From NCBI RefSeq assembly GCF_000373365.1, contig NZ_KB891215.1:1-64000 (forward strand): a stretch of DNA of 64,000 nt, written 5' to 3'. Below, in pieces: positions 7,557 through 15,312 of the stretch. The position numbers and the translations under genes are program-made. The notes beneath the pieces are model-generated. The model saw only the letters and a program-made list of their open reading frames with translations. It was not told where the DNA came from and ran no database searches. This stretch comes from Parafrankia discariae. GTDB taxonomy: Bacteria > Actinomycetota > Actinomycetes > Frankiales > Frankiaceae. Numbering within the stretch: position 1 is the first letter of the stretch; every line of letters starts with the position of its first letter.

Positions 7557-8345
7557 TCAGGCTCCTTCGGTGGTGGCCCAGATGCGCTCGAAGCTGGCGG
7601 CGTAGTGGTCGAACAGGCCACCGGGCTGGGCGCGTAGGTGCATGACGGGGGAGTGCGCGGCGGGGGCGCCATAGACGTGGGTGTTGACGAGCATGTCGCC
7701 GTCAAACCGGTAGATCGAGTTGTAGAGCGTGGTGGCGTGTAGCCGTAGCTCGATCCCGGGTGCCTCGCGGAGGGACGCGAGGTAGGTGAGAGTGATCCGG
7801 GTCCGGGCGGCGAGCCCGTCGCCGATGCCTTCCTCTTCGCCGCGGAGGGCGACGGCGGGTGATTCGGGGTCGCCGAGTGCGTAGCGGATCGTCACGCCTT
7901 CCGCGCCTTTGCGGCGGAGGACGGTGGTGAAGTCGGCGTGGCCGTCGGGGAGGAACAGGCCGGCGATCACGAGGACGTCGACCTGGTGGCGCGCGCTGGC
8001 GAACAGCGTCCGCCACAGCTCGGAGGGGACGGCTGTCCGACTGGGATAGACGCGCACGATGTCGCCGGGCACGTTGACGACGGGTGCTCCGGGTTCGGTC
8101 CGTGGCTCGGGGACGGTGCCGGGTCTTTCGGCAAGTCCGATGCGCCCCCGGGGGATGTCGATGCCGTCGGCGATGCGCTCGAAGATCTCCAGGCTGGCGA
8201 CCTGGCGGCGGCCGGTCGAGATCTCGCTGACGTGTGACTGCGGGAGGCCGCAGACGGCGGCGATCTGCGTCTGGGTCGCGCCGGTCCACTGGCGGTAGAT
8301 CTTGAAGACGGTGCCGATGTCACGGCGGGCGAGTGCGTCGGCCAT
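7557..8345 (-). CDS. XRE-family regulator with large C-terminal domain
   Basis: 262 residues from ATG 8345. Residues about 10-60 form an XRE helix-turn-helix (TQTQIAAVCGLPQSHVSEIS). The C-terminal domain (about 95-260) has segments VDVLVIAGLFLPDG and HATTLYNSIYRFD, suggesting a phospholipase D-like fold without a clear catalytic lysine; it may be the DUF5919 type, which would need checking. It heads an operon with the Nudix gene. Its promoter region holds the 25-bp sequence also found upstream of the Pra-like gene, so it may repress both itself and element activation. Confidence 0.8.
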   Translation of the reverse strand: MADALARRDIGTVFKIYRQWTGATQTQIAAVCGLPQSHVSEISTGRRQVASLEIFERIADGIDIPRGRIGLAERPGTVPEPRTEPGAPVVNVPGDIVRVYPSRTAVPSELWRTLFASARHQVDVLVIAGLFLPDGHADFTTVLRRKGAEGVTIRYALGDPESPAVALRGEEEGIGDGLAARTRITLTYLASLREAPGIELRLHATTLYNSIYRFDGDMLVNTHVYGAPAAHSPVMHLRAQPGGLFDHYAASFERIWATTEGA

Positions 8346-8463
8346 GTCTGGCCGGTCCCAGAGTCCCGGCGGGGCCTGGGGTAACGGGCGACGGACGGAC
8401 ACCACGGGCGCCTCCGGACGGTAGGTACAGGACCGCCTGTCCTTGATCGGACGCGCAGAGCCT

Positions 8464-8502
8464 ATCCGGTCTCCGTATAGATCGGAACCCTCGGCGTATA
8501 CG
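8464..8502. promoter_or_regulatory. Candidate operator, copy 1 (25-bp shared sequence)
   Basis: 8464-8488 matches 9952-9976 at 21 of 25 positions; the shared core is TCCGTATA..TCGGAAC. A further GCGTATACG (8494-8502) lies 21 bp after the CCGTATAG of the core. It sits in the divergent promoter region between the XRE gene (start 8345) and the small gene at 8632, where an autoregulatory operator is expected. Confidence 0.6.
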
Positions 8503-8631
8503 GCCGGCGGCCTTCCGTGACAAGCCGTCCGGTTGGACGGTGGGCGGGCACCAGATCCGCCGCAGGTCGAACACCTTCGCGGGTCGGTTCCGGTGCCTCG
8601 TCGCCCACCATCGAACGCAGGAGGACGGAAC

Positions 8632-8913
8632 GTGATGTTCGACAGAGCAGACAGAACGAGTGGAGGTGATCCCGGGCCGCTGCTGTTCGGCATCGTCCGC
8701 TTCGAACCGGGCGAGACCCGCCAGGTACGGGACACGGTCATCACCTTCAACTCGCCGGCCGCGGCTGACCTGTTCGCGGTCGAACAGGGCTGGCACGACT
8801 ACCAGGTCACCCCGCTGCGGTTCTTCGTCCACGACGTGCGGCCACCGGCCGTGGACTGGACCAGGTTCGATGACCTCGTGACGCGCTTCGCGGACCACCG
8901 GCGGTGGACATGA
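8632..8913 (+). CDS. Small protein of unknown function
   Basis: About 93 residues. Start GTG 8632 or ATG 8635, both just after AGGAGG (8618-8623). No known domain is recognised; the sequence is soluble and rich in aromatic and acidic residues (WHDYQVTPLRFFVHDV). It overlaps the next gene by ATGA, so the two are probably co-translated. It is divergent from the XRE regulator and shares its operator region. Confidence 0.7.
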   Translation: MMFDRADRTSGGDPGPLLFGIVRFEPGETRQVRDTVITFNSPAAADLFAVEQGWHDYQVTPLRFFVHDVRPPAVDWTRFDDLVTRFADHRRWT

Positions 8914-9386
8914 CCTCCGCGGGCATGGGTCCGTTCCTACCCCCGGTGCCGGCTGGCGAGGGTGACGCCGAGCGAGCGAGGGAGAAGCTGCCGGCGGTAG
9001 TGATGCTGCCATGGGGCGCGGAGGAGTGGGCGGTCGTCGTCCAGCCGGGTTCGGACTCCGAAGATCTCCTGCGGGCGGTGGCGCGGATGCCCAGCGGGCT
9101 GAAGTTCACCGAGTCGTTCGGCGATGTGGACGTGGTGCTCGTGTACCGGGTGCCCGCCGGCGACCGCGCGCCGGTCGAGAGCGACGGTCCGGGGCCCTCA
9201 CGGCGGGGCTGCGCGGGTGCGGCGCTGCGGACGGCGATGGATGCGCACCCGGCACGGCCTGACTCGCGGTGGATGACCAAGGGGGAACGGACCGCGTTCC
9301 GGGCTGGCCAGGTGGAGGCGCTCGAATCGGTCCGCCGGGCCGTGCTTCACGGGATCGGGGTTCCGGTGGCCACGACGGCTGGCTGA
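8910..9386 (+). CDS. Unknown element protein, paralogue of the 14768-15067 product
   Basis: 158 residues from ATG 8910, overlapping the previous stop (ATGA). The middle segment FTESFGDVDVVLVYRVP matches FTEHFGDVDAVLVFRRVP in the small protein at 14768-15067, so the element has two related copies of a roughly 90-residue domain. This copy has an extra C-terminal region (about 100-158) with charged helices. Function is not recognised. Confidence 0.7.
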   Translation: MTSAGMGPFLPPVPAGEGDAERAREKLPAVVMLPWGAEEWAVVVQPGSDSEDLLRAVARMPSGLKFTESFGDVDVVLVYRVPAGDRAPVESDGPGPSRRGCAGAALRTAMDAHPARPDSRWMTKGERTAFRAGQVEALESVRRAVLHGIGVPVATTAG

Positions 9387-9411
9387 CCGACCACCACAAC
9401 GTCTCGGCCCC

Positions 9412-9461
9412 ATAACGGGCCGGTACCAGCGGAAGCTACTCCGTCGGTACCGGCCCGTTAT
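9412..9461. terminator. Bidirectional terminator hairpin
   Basis: ATAACGGGCCGGTACC (9412-9427) pairs perfectly with GGTACCGGCCCGTTAT (9446-9461) across an 18-nt loop. It lies between convergent genes and its right arm overlaps the last codons of the XRE gene at 9436. It should stop transcription from both sides. Confidence 0.75.
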
Positions 9462-9894
9462 CGTTGCCGCTGTTCGTCCTCGGTGGGTCGGTGGGCGCGA
9501 TCCGTTCCGAGAGATCGGTGAGTCGCTGTTCGATCCGCAGCAGGACGGCGAGGATCTGACGATTGATCGGCGTTCCTGCGCGGTCCTCGCTCTGGCCTGA
9601 GGTCGTCTCGCTGGGCTCCTCGGCGTGAACGAGGATGCGGGTCAGGTGGTCGTCCGGCCAGTCGAGCGCGCGGGCGACGGCGGCCAGGGTGGCGTCCTGG
9701 ACCCGTCGGCCCTGGGCGCCGTGTTGGAGCTGGCGTAGCGTCGCGACGGACACACCTGACGCGGTGGCGAGTGCTTGCTGTCCCATCCGCTTGCGGGTCA
9801 TCCTCGCGTTGAGGGCGTCGGCGACCGCCTGCCAGTCCTCACCCTCGACTCTGCCTCGTGCCGTGTACGGTGGAATCCCCCGTTTGTTTGTCAC
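9436..9894 (-). CDS. XRE-family helix-turn-helix regulator
   Basis: 152 residues. Residues about 20-85 form an HTH (GQQALATASGVSVATLRQLQ, then VARALDWPDDHL). The C-terminal half has a short helix (INRQILAVLLRIEQRLTDLSE) that could dimerise. It is divergent from the Pra-like gene at 10080, with the 25-bp operator-like sequence 58 bp upstream of its start. A repressor of element activation is the simplest role. Confidence 0.82.
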   Translation of the reverse strand: MTNKRGIPPYTARGRVEGEDWQAVADALNARMTRKRMGQQALATASGVSVATLRQLQHGAQGRRVQDATLAAVARALDWPDDHLTRILVHAEEPSETTSGQSEDRAGTPINRQILAVLLRIEQRLTDLSERIAPTDPPRTNSGNDNGPVPTE

Positions 9895-9951
9895 CTGTCA
9901 AAGGTAGCGTTGTGGCGGACGGGCATTCCAGCCGGTGAGTGGATAATTTCC

Positions 9952-9976
9952 ATCCGGAGTCCGTATACGTCGGAAC
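9952..9976. promoter_or_regulatory. Candidate operator, copy 2, upstream of pra
   Basis: Second copy of the 25-bp sequence (21/25 identical to 8464-8488), with palindromic CGTATACG inside. It is 58 bp upstream of the XRE gene at 9894 and 104 bp upstream of the Pra-like gene at 10080, so binding could control both. Confidence 0.6.
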
Positions 9977-10079
9977 GAAAGCGCTTGGCGATTGGTTCGT
10001 GAGCGGTTCAGAGTGGGTGTTGCCCGACAGCGGCCGGAACACCGGCGGCGGGGCTGACCCTCACGGAGGTAGACGAACC

Positions 10080-10487
10080 GTGGCGGTTCCGCGACGCATT
10101 CCGGTGCGCTTCGAGGACGTGTTCCCCGCGGGGGCGTTCGTCCTCGGTGTGGAGGCGGCGAACGACTACGAGAAGGCCAAGGCCGGTGCGCCCGACCCGC
10201 AGGAACGGGACCCGAACACCGGCGAGCGGATCTGGACGGTGCGCGTGCTCGACGCGGACCCGGCGGCGCGCCAGGCGGAGCTGAAGGTGAAGGTCCCCGG
10301 CGAGGTTCAGCCGGTGCTGCCGGAGGTCCTGGCGGGCACGCCGTTCCGGCCGGTGCTGTTCGAGGGCCTGACGATCACCCCCTGGGTGGACAAGAACGGC
10401 AACTTCCCCAAGCAGGCGTACGCCCTGCGTGCCTCGCGGATGCGCCCGGCGGTTCCGGCCCGGCGTCCGACCGGAGCGGCGGCGTGA
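10080..10487 (+). CDS. pra: Pra-like replication/integration/excision activator
   Basis: 135 residues from GTG 10080 with CGGAGGT 9 nt upstream. The pattern IPVRFEDVFPAGAFVLG, RVLDADPAARQAELKVKV, PFRPVLFEGLTITPWV and YALRASRMR is that of the AICE family annotated as plasmid replication, integration and excision activator, named for pSAM2 Pra. In pSAM2 Pra switches on replication and excision. It heads the plus-strand backbone operon and is preceded by the candidate operator at 9952. Confidence 0.82.
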   Translation: MAVPRRIPVRFEDVFPAGAFVLGVEAANDYEKAKAGAPDPQERDPNTGERIWTVRVLDADPAARQAELKVKVPGEVQPVLPEVLAGTPFRPVLFEGLTITPWVDKNGNFPKQAYALRASRMRPAVPARRPTGAAA

Positions 10488-10786
10488 GCGGCGAGGGGAA
10501 GCGGTCGTACACGACACTCGGGCTGCACATCGGCGCGGAGTGGTCGGTGCTCTGCCACACCTACCCCGACCGGGCGCCGATCCTGGTCGTGGACGCGGGA
10601 CGGGTGAGCCTGAGCATCTCGGCGATGGAGCAGGCTCCGGACGCCCGGCACGCTGACTTCGCGTACAAGCTGCTCGCGGCGGTCAACGACTACCTGATCG
10701 TTTACGAGAACTACCAGTTCGAAACCCAGGAAGTCGCGAACGCCGCCGCTCCGAACGACGACGCCTCCGGGTCGCGCGCCGCGTAG
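10484..10786 (+). CDS. Small AICE backbone protein, unknown function
   Basis: 100 residues from GTG 10484, overlapping the pra stop by 4 bp (GTGA). No known motif is seen; short hydrophobic strands (SVLCHTYPDRAPILVVDAG) and a helix (FAYKLLAAVNDYLIVYENY) suggest a small globular protein. Its place between pra and traSA suggests a part in element transfer or copy control. Confidence 0.7.
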   Translation: MSGEGKRSYTTLGLHIGAEWSVLCHTYPDRAPILVVDAGRVSLSISAMEQAPDARHADFAYKLLAAVNDYLIVYENYQFETQEVANAAAPNDDASGSRAA

Positions 10787-10903
10787 CTTTCTCGCTGCTC
10801 GTCGGCTACATCGAGGAAACGACTTCCCGTTCCTCGGCTCTTTCTCCTTTTCGTCGATTCCCTCTGTCTGTATTTCGTGCGCTCGAAAACAGGTGGTATT
10901 GCC

Positions 10904-12475
10904 ATGTCCAGAATCAACGGTGACCAGCGTTTCCCGCGGGTGCCGTCGCGGGCCGACAAGGTGCGCGTGCCGGTGTGGATGCTGCTGTTGGCGGTGGCCG
11001 GAAAGGTGCTGTGGCTGGCGCTGCGGGGCTGCTGGCGTCACCGCGTCGCGGTGGTGTCCGCGGTCGGCCTGCTCCTGGTGGTGCACCGGATCGGGCTCGT
11101 CGGCCTGGCCGTGCTCGTCGCGGGGCTGGTCCTGGTGGCGGTCGTGTGGTGGCGGGTGCATCCGCGGTCGTTCGGGCCGGTGGCCTGGTGGCTGTGGGGC
11201 CGGGCGCGGCTGACGTTCGTCTACCGGTGGCGCTGGAAGCCGGCGATGGTTCATACCGACCTGGCGATCCGCATGCCGACGTCGACCGGTGATCAGGTGA
11301 ACTTCGACGAGTACTTCCCGCGGATTCGGAAGATCCGCTCGTCGCGGTCGGTGGACGTGCTGCGGGTCGAGCTGCTGCCGGGTCAGACACCGGCGCAGTG
11401 GGCGGAACAGGCTGAGGCGCTGCGGCACGTGTTCCGCGCCCGGCGCTGCCAGGTGCAGGCCGAGACGGTCCGCTTCGTCCGCGTCTCCTTCCACCACCGG
11501 GACTCGCTGACCCGGCCGGTTTCTCCTCCCAACCTGGACGACTCCGGCGACGGTGCCGACTCTGACCCTGTCGGCGCCGTTCCGTCCGCAGCCGTCCGCC
11601 GTGGTGAGGGTGCGGCGCGGCTGCTGGCCGGGTTGTCGGCGGTGCCCGTCGGACGGTGCGAGGACGGCCGTTCCTGGACGCTGCCGGTCCGGGGAACTCA
11701 CGTGCTCGTCGCGGGTGCGACCGGTGCCGGTAAGGGCTCGGTGCTGTGGTCGGTCATCCGCGGTCTCGGCCCGGCGGTACGGGCGGGGCTGGTCGAGCTG
11801 TGGGTGTGCGACCCGAAAGGCGGCATGGAACTCGCCTTCGGACGGGCGATGTTCACGCGCTTCGCCACGGACACGGCGTCGATCGCGGATCTCCTCGACG
11901 ACGCGGTGACCGTCATGCAGAACCGGACGGCCCGCCTCGCCGGGAACACCCGGCTGCACGTCCCGACGGTCGCGGAACCGCTGATCGTCCTGGTGGTCGA
12001 TGAGATCGCGTCCCTCACGGCGTACGTCACCGATCGGGATGTGAAGAAGCGGATCGGAGCGGCGCTGCCGTTGCTGCTCTCGCAGGGTCGGGCGCCCGGG
12101 GTCGTGGTCCTGGCGGCGGTGCAGGACCCGCGTAAGGAGGTGCTTCCGTTCCGGGACCTCTTCCCGGTCCGGGTCGCGCTGCGGATGACCGAACCGGAAC
12201 AGGCGGATCTCGTGCTCGGCTCCGGTGCCCGTGACCGTGGCGCGCGGGCGGAGGAGATCCCGCTGTCGCTCCCCGGGGTCGGCTACGTCCTGCACGACGG
12301 CGATCCCGATCCCGTCCGGGTCCGGGCGGCCCACGTCGACGACGGCGAGATCGCCCGGACCGTCGACCGTTACCGGCCCGTCCTGGGTGGCTGGGTGCCG
12401 GACATCCCCGATGACCTTTTCGACCTGGACGGCGGCGAGTGGGGAGACGGCGAGCGTCTCGACCCTGCCGCATGA
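10904..12475 (+). CDS. traSA: TraSA-like FtsK/SpoIIIE DNA translocase
   Basis: 523 residues from ATG 10904 (AGGTGG upstream; an upstream in-frame GTG at 10877 is less likely). Two hydrophobic segments lie at about 25-45 and 50-80. The motor domain has Walker A GATGAGKGS at about 270 and Walker B LIVLVVDEIAS at about 360. Proteins of this family form a hexameric pump that moves double-stranded DNA between mycelial cells, the conjugation mode of actinobacterial elements. It overlaps the next gene by 4 bp. Confidence 0.92.
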   Translation: MSRINGDQRFPRVPSRADKVRVPVWMLLLAVAGKVLWLALRGCWRHRVAVVSAVGLLLVVHRIGLVGLAVLVAGLVLVAVVWWRVHPRSFGPVAWWLWGRARLTFVYRWRWKPAMVHTDLAIRMPTSTGDQVNFDEYFPRIRKIRSSRSVDVLRVELLPGQTPAQWAEQAEALRHVFRARRCQVQAETVRFVRVSFHHRDSLTRPVSPPNLDDSGDGADSDPVGAVPSAAVRRGEGAARLLAGLSAVPVGRCEDGRSWTLPVRGTHVLVAGATGAGKGSVLWSVIRGLGPAVRAGLVELWVCDPKGGMELAFGRAMFTRFATDTASIADLLDDAVTVMQNRTARLAGNTRLHVPTVAEPLIVLVVDEIASLTAYVTDRDVKKRIGAALPLLLSQGRAPGVVVLAAVQDPRKEVLPFRDLFPVRVALRMTEPEQADLVLGSGARDRGARAEEIPLSLPGVGYVLHDGDPDPVRVRAAHVDDGEIARTVDRYRPVLGGWVPDIPDDLFDLDGGEWGDGERLDPAA

Positions 12476-12696
12476 GATCCACCGGCCCGGCCGGCTCGCC
12501 GGACTTCGCCGCGCCGATACCGGAGCTGCCGGTGTGCGCGACCTGCGCTCATCCGCGGATCGCCCACCGGCGGCGCCGGTGCCGGGCCTCTGATGGCTGC
12601 GGGTCTCCCTGCGGCTGCTCCCGCTTCACCGAATCGTCCGCCAACCCGTCCGGCGGACACCACGACCCCGACGTCACGGAGGACCCTCCCGCGTGA
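12472..12696 (+). CDS. Small Cys-rich protein between traSA and repSA
   Basis: 74 residues from ATG 12472, overlapping the traSA stop (ATGA) and the repSA start (GTGA). Cysteines occur as CATCAH near 24-29, then C near 39, GCGSPCGC at about 43-50, suggesting a zinc-binding knuckle. A similar small gene often sits here in AICEs; function unknown. Confidence 0.7.
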   Translation: MRSTGPAGSPDFAAPIPELPVCATCAHPRIAHRRRRCRASDGCGSPCGCSRFTESSANPSGGHHDPDVTEDPPA

Positions 12697-14417
12697 CCAC
12701 TTCCGTCACCGGCACTGACCCGGCCACCTCGTGTGCACCCACCAGCCGTGACGATCGTGATGATCGTCCGGGTTCCCGGGCGGCGCGGATGCGGATGCCG
12801 CTCGCTCGCGCGGTCGTCGAGACCGTCGCCGTGGAGAACGGCGTGTGTGTCCGGCCGATGGCCATGCGCCGGACGAACCTCGACACCGGCGAAACCGCGA
12901 TCATCCCGGTGCCCTGCGGGGCCACCCTGGCGAGCAAGTGCCCGCCGTGCGCGGAGAAGGCCAGGCGGCTGCGGATGGCGCAGTGCAAAGCCGGCTGGCA
13001 CCTGGATGACGAACCGCTTCCCGACCCGGACCCGCCGTCCGCCGAAGCGAAGATCCTCGCCGGGTTCCGGGCTGATCTCGAAGCCGTCCGGCGGGAGGCC
13101 GAACGGGACAGTGACCCGGCCGGCGTCGCTGAGATCGACGAACTCATCGGCCAGGTGGACGAGGAACTCAACGCGCTCGGCGTGCGGGGGAAGGCGGCCC
13201 CGGATGATCGGGATCGCCCTCGCCGGGCCCGGTCGACCCGCCGGCGGCAGGACGCACCCGACCTGCCTCGGCTGCCCGTGGACAAGCGCACGATCGGCCG
13301 AACCTACGAAGCGACGGACGGCACCACCTGGCGGCCGTCGATGTTCCTCACGCTGACCTGCGACACGTACGGCCGGGTGAACTCCGACGGCTCCCCGGTC
13401 GATCCGGGCTCGTACGACTACCGGCGGGCGGCCCGGGACGCGATCCACTTCCCGAAGCTGATCGACCGGTTCTGGCAGAACCTCCGCCGGGCCGTGGGGT
13501 GGGAGGTGCAGTACTTCGCCGCGCTGGAACCACAGCGGCGGCTCGCTCCGCACCTGCACGCGGCCATCCGCGGCACCATCCCGCGTCTGCTGCTTCGCCA
13601 GGTGGCGGCGGCCACGTATCACCAGGTCTGGTGGCCTGCTGCCGACCGGCCCGTCTACGAGGACGGTCACCTTCCCGCCTGGGATGACGACACGGCCGGC
13701 TACCTCGACCCGGACACCGCCCGCCCGCTGCCCACCTGGGATGAGGCGCTGGACGAGATCGGCGAGGATGACGAACCGGCGCACGTCGTCCGCCTGGGCC
13801 CGCAGCTGCGCGCGGACGGCGTCACGGCGAACTCGGCGCACACCGGCCGGATGATCGGCTATCTGACCAAGTACCTGACGAAGAGCCTCGACGCCTGCCA
13901 CGCGGCCACGTCCGAAGCGCAGCGTCGGCACGTCGACCGGCTCGCGGCGGCGCTGCGCTACGAACCGTGCTCGCCCACCTGCTCGAACTGGCTGCGCTTC
14001 GGGGTCCAGCCGAAGAACCCGAAACCGGGTCTCGTCCCTGGGCGGTGCCGGGGGAAGGCGCACCGGCGGGAGACGCTCGGGTTCGGCGGCCGGCGGGTCC
14101 TGGTGAGCCGCAAATGGTCAGGCAAGACGCTGACCGATCACCGGGCGGATCGGGTCGCCTGGGTCCGCGAGCAGCTCGAAGCTCTCGGCCAGACCGACAC
14201 CGGTCCGGTCGCGTCGGCTGCTTCGGGCCTGGACCCGGCTCGGACGGCGTGGACGTTGCTCCGGCCCGGTGACCCGGCCGCGCCGCGCCGCGAACACCTG
14301 CTTCTCCAGGCCGTCGCGCAACGCCACGCCTGGCGCGCGCAACTCGACGCGGCCCGCCGTGCCACGGCCGGCGAACTTCCGGCAACCGGCCCACCGGTTC
14401 CGGCTCACGCTGCCTGA
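12693..14417 (+). CDS. repSA: RepSA-like rolling-circle replication initiator
   Basis: 574 residues from GTG 12693 with CGGAGGA upstream. A Cys pair region (CGATLASKCPPCAEKARRLR) near the N-terminus is followed by the replication domain: SMFLTLTCDTYG, FWQNLRRAVGW, and the HUH-like metal motif APHLHAAIRG near residue 286, then a later YLTKYLTKS with candidate nicking tyrosines. RepSA proteins start rolling-circle replication of the excised pSAM2-type element. The origin is often inside or next to the gene; none is pinpointed here. Confidence 0.88.
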   Translation: MTTSVTGTDPATSCAPTSRDDRDDRPGSRAARMRMPLARAVVETVAVENGVCVRPMAMRRTNLDTGETAIIPVPCGATLASKCPPCAEKARRLRMAQCKAGWHLDDEPLPDPDPPSAEAKILAGFRADLEAVRREAERDSDPAGVAEIDELIGQVDEELNALGVRGKAAPDDRDRPRRARSTRRRQDAPDLPRLPVDKRTIGRTYEATDGTTWRPSMFLTLTCDTYGRVNSDGSPVDPGSYDYRRAARDAIHFPKLIDRFWQNLRRAVGWEVQYFAALEPQRRLAPHLHAAIRGTIPRLLLRQVAAATYHQVWWPAADRPVYEDGHLPAWDDDTAGYLDPDTARPLPTWDEALDEIGEDDEPAHVVRLGPQLRADGVTANSAHTGRMIGYLTKYLTKSLDACHAATSEAQRRHVDRLAAALRYEPCSPTCSNWLRFGVQPKNPKPGLVPGRCRGKAHRRETLGFGGRRVLVSRKWSGKTLTDHRADRVAWVREQLEALGQTDTGPVASAASGLDPARTAWTLLRPGDPAAPRREHLLLQAVAQRHAWRAQLDAARRATAGELPATGPPVPAHAA

Positions 14418-14446
14418 TCTACCGCCCTGATCCTGTGGAGAGGACC

Positions 14447-14632
14447 GTGACCAAGCTTCTGCTGACGGTCGACGAAGCCGCGGAACTGCTCGGTGTCGGC
14501 CGGAGCACCGTGTACGACCTGATCCGCGGCCACCGGCTCGAATCCGTCCGCATCGGTCGTTCCCGGCGCGTTCCCCGCGTGGCTGTTCTCGCGTACGTCG
14601 ACCGGCTGCGCAGCGACGGAGAAGCGGCGTGA
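14447..14632 (+). CDS. xis: Xis-like excisionase (helix-turn-helix)
   Basis: 61 residues from GTG 14447 with GGAGAGG upstream. The pattern LLTVDEAAELLGVGRSTVYD followed by LIRGHRLESVRIGRSRRVP is the winged HTH of the MerR/excisionase DNA-binding family. In AICEs Xis works with Int to excise the element. It follows repSA by 29 bp. Confidence 0.88.
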   Translation: MTKLLLTVDEAAELLGVGRSTVYDLIRGHRLESVRIGRSRRVPRVAVLAYVDRLRSDGEAA

Positions 14633-14767
14633 ACGGCTGGCAGACCGGCGACTCGGCGCGCGGACCCCCGGTCGTCCGGAAGTTCGGTAAAGCGGTCCCG
14701 GCGGGTGCGACCAACACCCGACCGGGACCTGAGACCTCACCCCTGCCTGTGACAGGAGCAAAGCCCT

Positions 14768-15067
14768 ATGTCCATCTTCTCGTCTCGCGGTTTCGGCGCA
14801 TGGCGCACCCCCGGCAACGGTGAGAACCCGCTCGTCTCGGTGTGCGCGACCGACACCGGCCATGAGCTGACGATCCGCCCCGGTGCGGACGTCGGCGACG
14901 TGGCGGAAATCCTCGCGGGACTGCCCGTGGACGCCTTCTTCACCGAGCACTTCGGCGACGTCGACGCGGTCCTGGTCTTCCGTCGGGTGCCCGGTCTTTC
15001 GGCAACGGTCCTGGACGGCTGGAACCCCTCGGCGGGTCCGGCGGCGGCGAGCGTCCCGCGCCCGTAG
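14768..15067 (+). CDS. Small element protein, paralogue of the 8910-9386 product
   Basis: 99 residues from ATG 14768 with AGGAG upstream. FTEHFGDVDAVLVFRRVP (about 58-75) matches the protein at 8910-9386. The N-terminus reads FSSRGFGAWRTPGNGENPLV. Function unknown; its place between xis and int suggests a role in recombination or its control. A 195-bp frame starting at 14629, overlapping xis, precedes it but lacks coding character. Confidence 0.7.
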   Translation: MSIFSSRGFGAWRTPGNGENPLVSVCATDTGHELTIRPGADVGDVAEILAGLPVDAFFTEHFGDVDAVLVFRRVPGLSATVLDGWNPSAGPAAASVPRP

Positions 15068-15099
15068 CGGCTGTTCTGCCTGCTCTACCCCCATTTTTC

Positions 15100-15238
15100 T
15101 TCCGTTCTCTGGTGGCGCTTGAAGCTGTCGGGGTGTCGGACGTGTCCAGGGTCGGCCGGAGGCCGATCGCGTAGCGACGCGCAGCGCCCTGGACGCGGCC
15201 GGCGCCCCGACAGACCATCCCAGCGCCAGAGAACGGAA
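15100..15238. other. 139-bp nested inverted repeat upstream of int
   Basis: Three co-linear arm pairs: TTCCGTTCTCTGG (15100-15112) with CCAGAGAACGGAA (15226-15238); CTGTCGGGG (15125-15133) with CCCCGACAG (15205-15213); GTCCAGGG (15144-15151) with CCCTGGAC (15187-15194). An inner GGCC hairpin caps it. There is no open frame of coding quality. It could be a structured int leader, a replication or transfer origin, or a double terminator. Confidence 0.7.
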
Positions 15239-15312
15239 ACCCACCGGCACCGGGCAACGCCACCGCGGCCCGCGTGAACCTGTCCCGTTCTTCCGGCAAG
15301 GAGAACCCACCC

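Noticed and set aside
10307-12334. A 675-codon minus-strand frame opposite traSA
   Set aside because: TraSA has Walker motifs on the plus strand; the opposite frame has none.
14629-14823. A 64-codon frame overlapping the xis stop
   Set aside because: It lacks a recognised pattern and the well-placed AGGAG serves the ATG at 14768 in another frame.
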